A DNA stretch of 7,303 nucleotides from Fidelibacterota bacterium (GTDB lineage: Bacteria > Fidelibacterota > Marinisomatia > SCGC-AAA003-L08 > D37C17). The stretch spans positions 35,766-43,068 of the forward strand of contig PAHD01000025.1 of assembly GCA_002704685.1 (NCBI GenBank). Direction: 5' to 3'. The position numbers and the translations under genes are program-made. Below, piece after piece: positions 6,930 to 7,303 of the stretch (within the stretch, counting starts at the first letter, position 1; every line of letters starts with the position of its first letter). The notes under the pieces are model-generated. The model did no database searches. It was not told the DNA's origin and worked only from the letters and a program-made list of their open reading frames with translations.

Positions 6930-7303
6930 TGAGAGCGCTGTTGCAAAGAGTTGATTCCTGTAAAATTCAAATTAATAATAAAAATTTTAGTGAAATAGGC
7001 AAGGGTTTATTGATTTTTTTAGGAATAAAAAAAGAAGACAGCAAAGAAGATGTTGAATATTTAGTTAATAAAATTATTAAGCTAAGAATATTTAATGATT
7101 CTAATAATTTAATGAATTTATCAGTTTTTGATAAGGATTTTTCAATAATGGTAGTAAGCCAGTTCACTTTATATGGTAATTGTAAAAAAGGGAACAGGCC
7201 AAGTTTTATTAATGCAGAAACACCACAAAAGGCCGAAAAATTGTATAAATTATTTATTGATGAATTAAAAAAATATAATATTAATTTACAATCAGGAAAA
7301 TTT
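6929..7303 (+). CDS. dtd: D-aminoacyl-tRNA deacylase, 3'-truncated
   Basis: Dtd hydrolyses D-amino acids (and glycine mischarged on tRNA-Ala) from tRNA, protecting translation from mischarged products. The window holds 125 codons and the family is about 145-150 aa, so the C-terminus with the Gly-cisPro (GPxTF-type) chirality motif lies beyond the right edge. Visible hallmarks are the N-terminal MRALLQRVDSCKI, IGKGLLIFLGI (23-33), KIIKLRIFND (48-57), MNLSV (62-66), the active-site block SQFTLYG (77-83, with T80 at the conserved threonine position) and KKGNRPSF (86-93). The frame ends in LQSGKF, matching the family's segment just before the GAxM active-site loop. The ATG shares one base with the dnaE TAA (TAATG), so translation is probably coupled to dnaE. 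No Shine-Dalgarno motif is visible. Confidence 0.95.
   Translation, partial: MRALLQRVDSCKIQINNKNFSEIGKGLLIFLGIKKEDSKEDVEYLVNKIIKLRIFNDSNNLMNLSVFDKDFSIMVVSQFTLYGNCKKGNRPSFINAETPQKAEKLYKLFIDELKKYNINLQSGKF

Noticed and set aside
6967..7167. 66-codon minus-strand open frame opposite dtd
   Set aside because: The + strand here encodes clear Dtd motifs including SQFTLYG, so the hydrophobic antisense product is a by-product of AT-rich coding sequence.

Overview
This is an ordinary-looking but very tightly packed chromosomal segment from a strongly AT-rich bacterium (about 70% A+T by eye). Six genes lie head to tail on the + strand, with one 5-nt gap and four overlaps. There are no RNA genes, mobile elements, CRISPR arrays or recognisable terminators. 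No gene-free stretch is longer than a few bases, so the segment reads as one operon that continues past both ends.

Layout: (1) the C-terminal part of a DUF1385/YqhQ-type membrane protein, cut by the left edge; (2) prfA, peptide chain release factor 1; (3) prmC, the methyltransferase that modifies the GGQ glutamine of release factors, overlapping prfA by ATGA; (4) a UbiA-family membrane prenyltransferase of the archaeal-ether-lipid type (digeranylgeranylglyceryl-phosphate-synthase-like), starting at TTG inside the end of prmC; (5) dnaE, the replicative DNA polymerase III alpha subunit with an apparently complete PHP metal site; (6) the first 125 codons of dtd, D-aminoacyl-tRNA deacylase, cut by the right edge.

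DUF1385-prfA-prmC is a familiar bacterial order, often with rpmE upstream, so rpmE is a reasonable guess to the left of the window. The archaeal-type UbiA protein, the lack of Shine-Dalgarno motifs before every visible start, and the low GC fit the Bacteroidota/FCB side of the tree. An AT-rich, streamlined member such as Marinimicrobia (SAR406) is my best guess. This is inference, and I could not run a phylogeny.

Functionally the cluster joins translation termination (RF1 and its methylase), translation quality control (Dtd), replication (DnaE) and membrane lipid or quinone prenylation (UbiA). The most interesting unexplained structure is at the DUF1385/prfA junction. DUF1385 ends in TAG, a codon read only by RF1. 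Two codons further in the same frame is a TGA, read by RF2, which overlaps the prfA ATG as ATGA. That arrangement could let RF1 shortage feed back on RF1 synthesis. I did not find a clearly new multi-gene system here.
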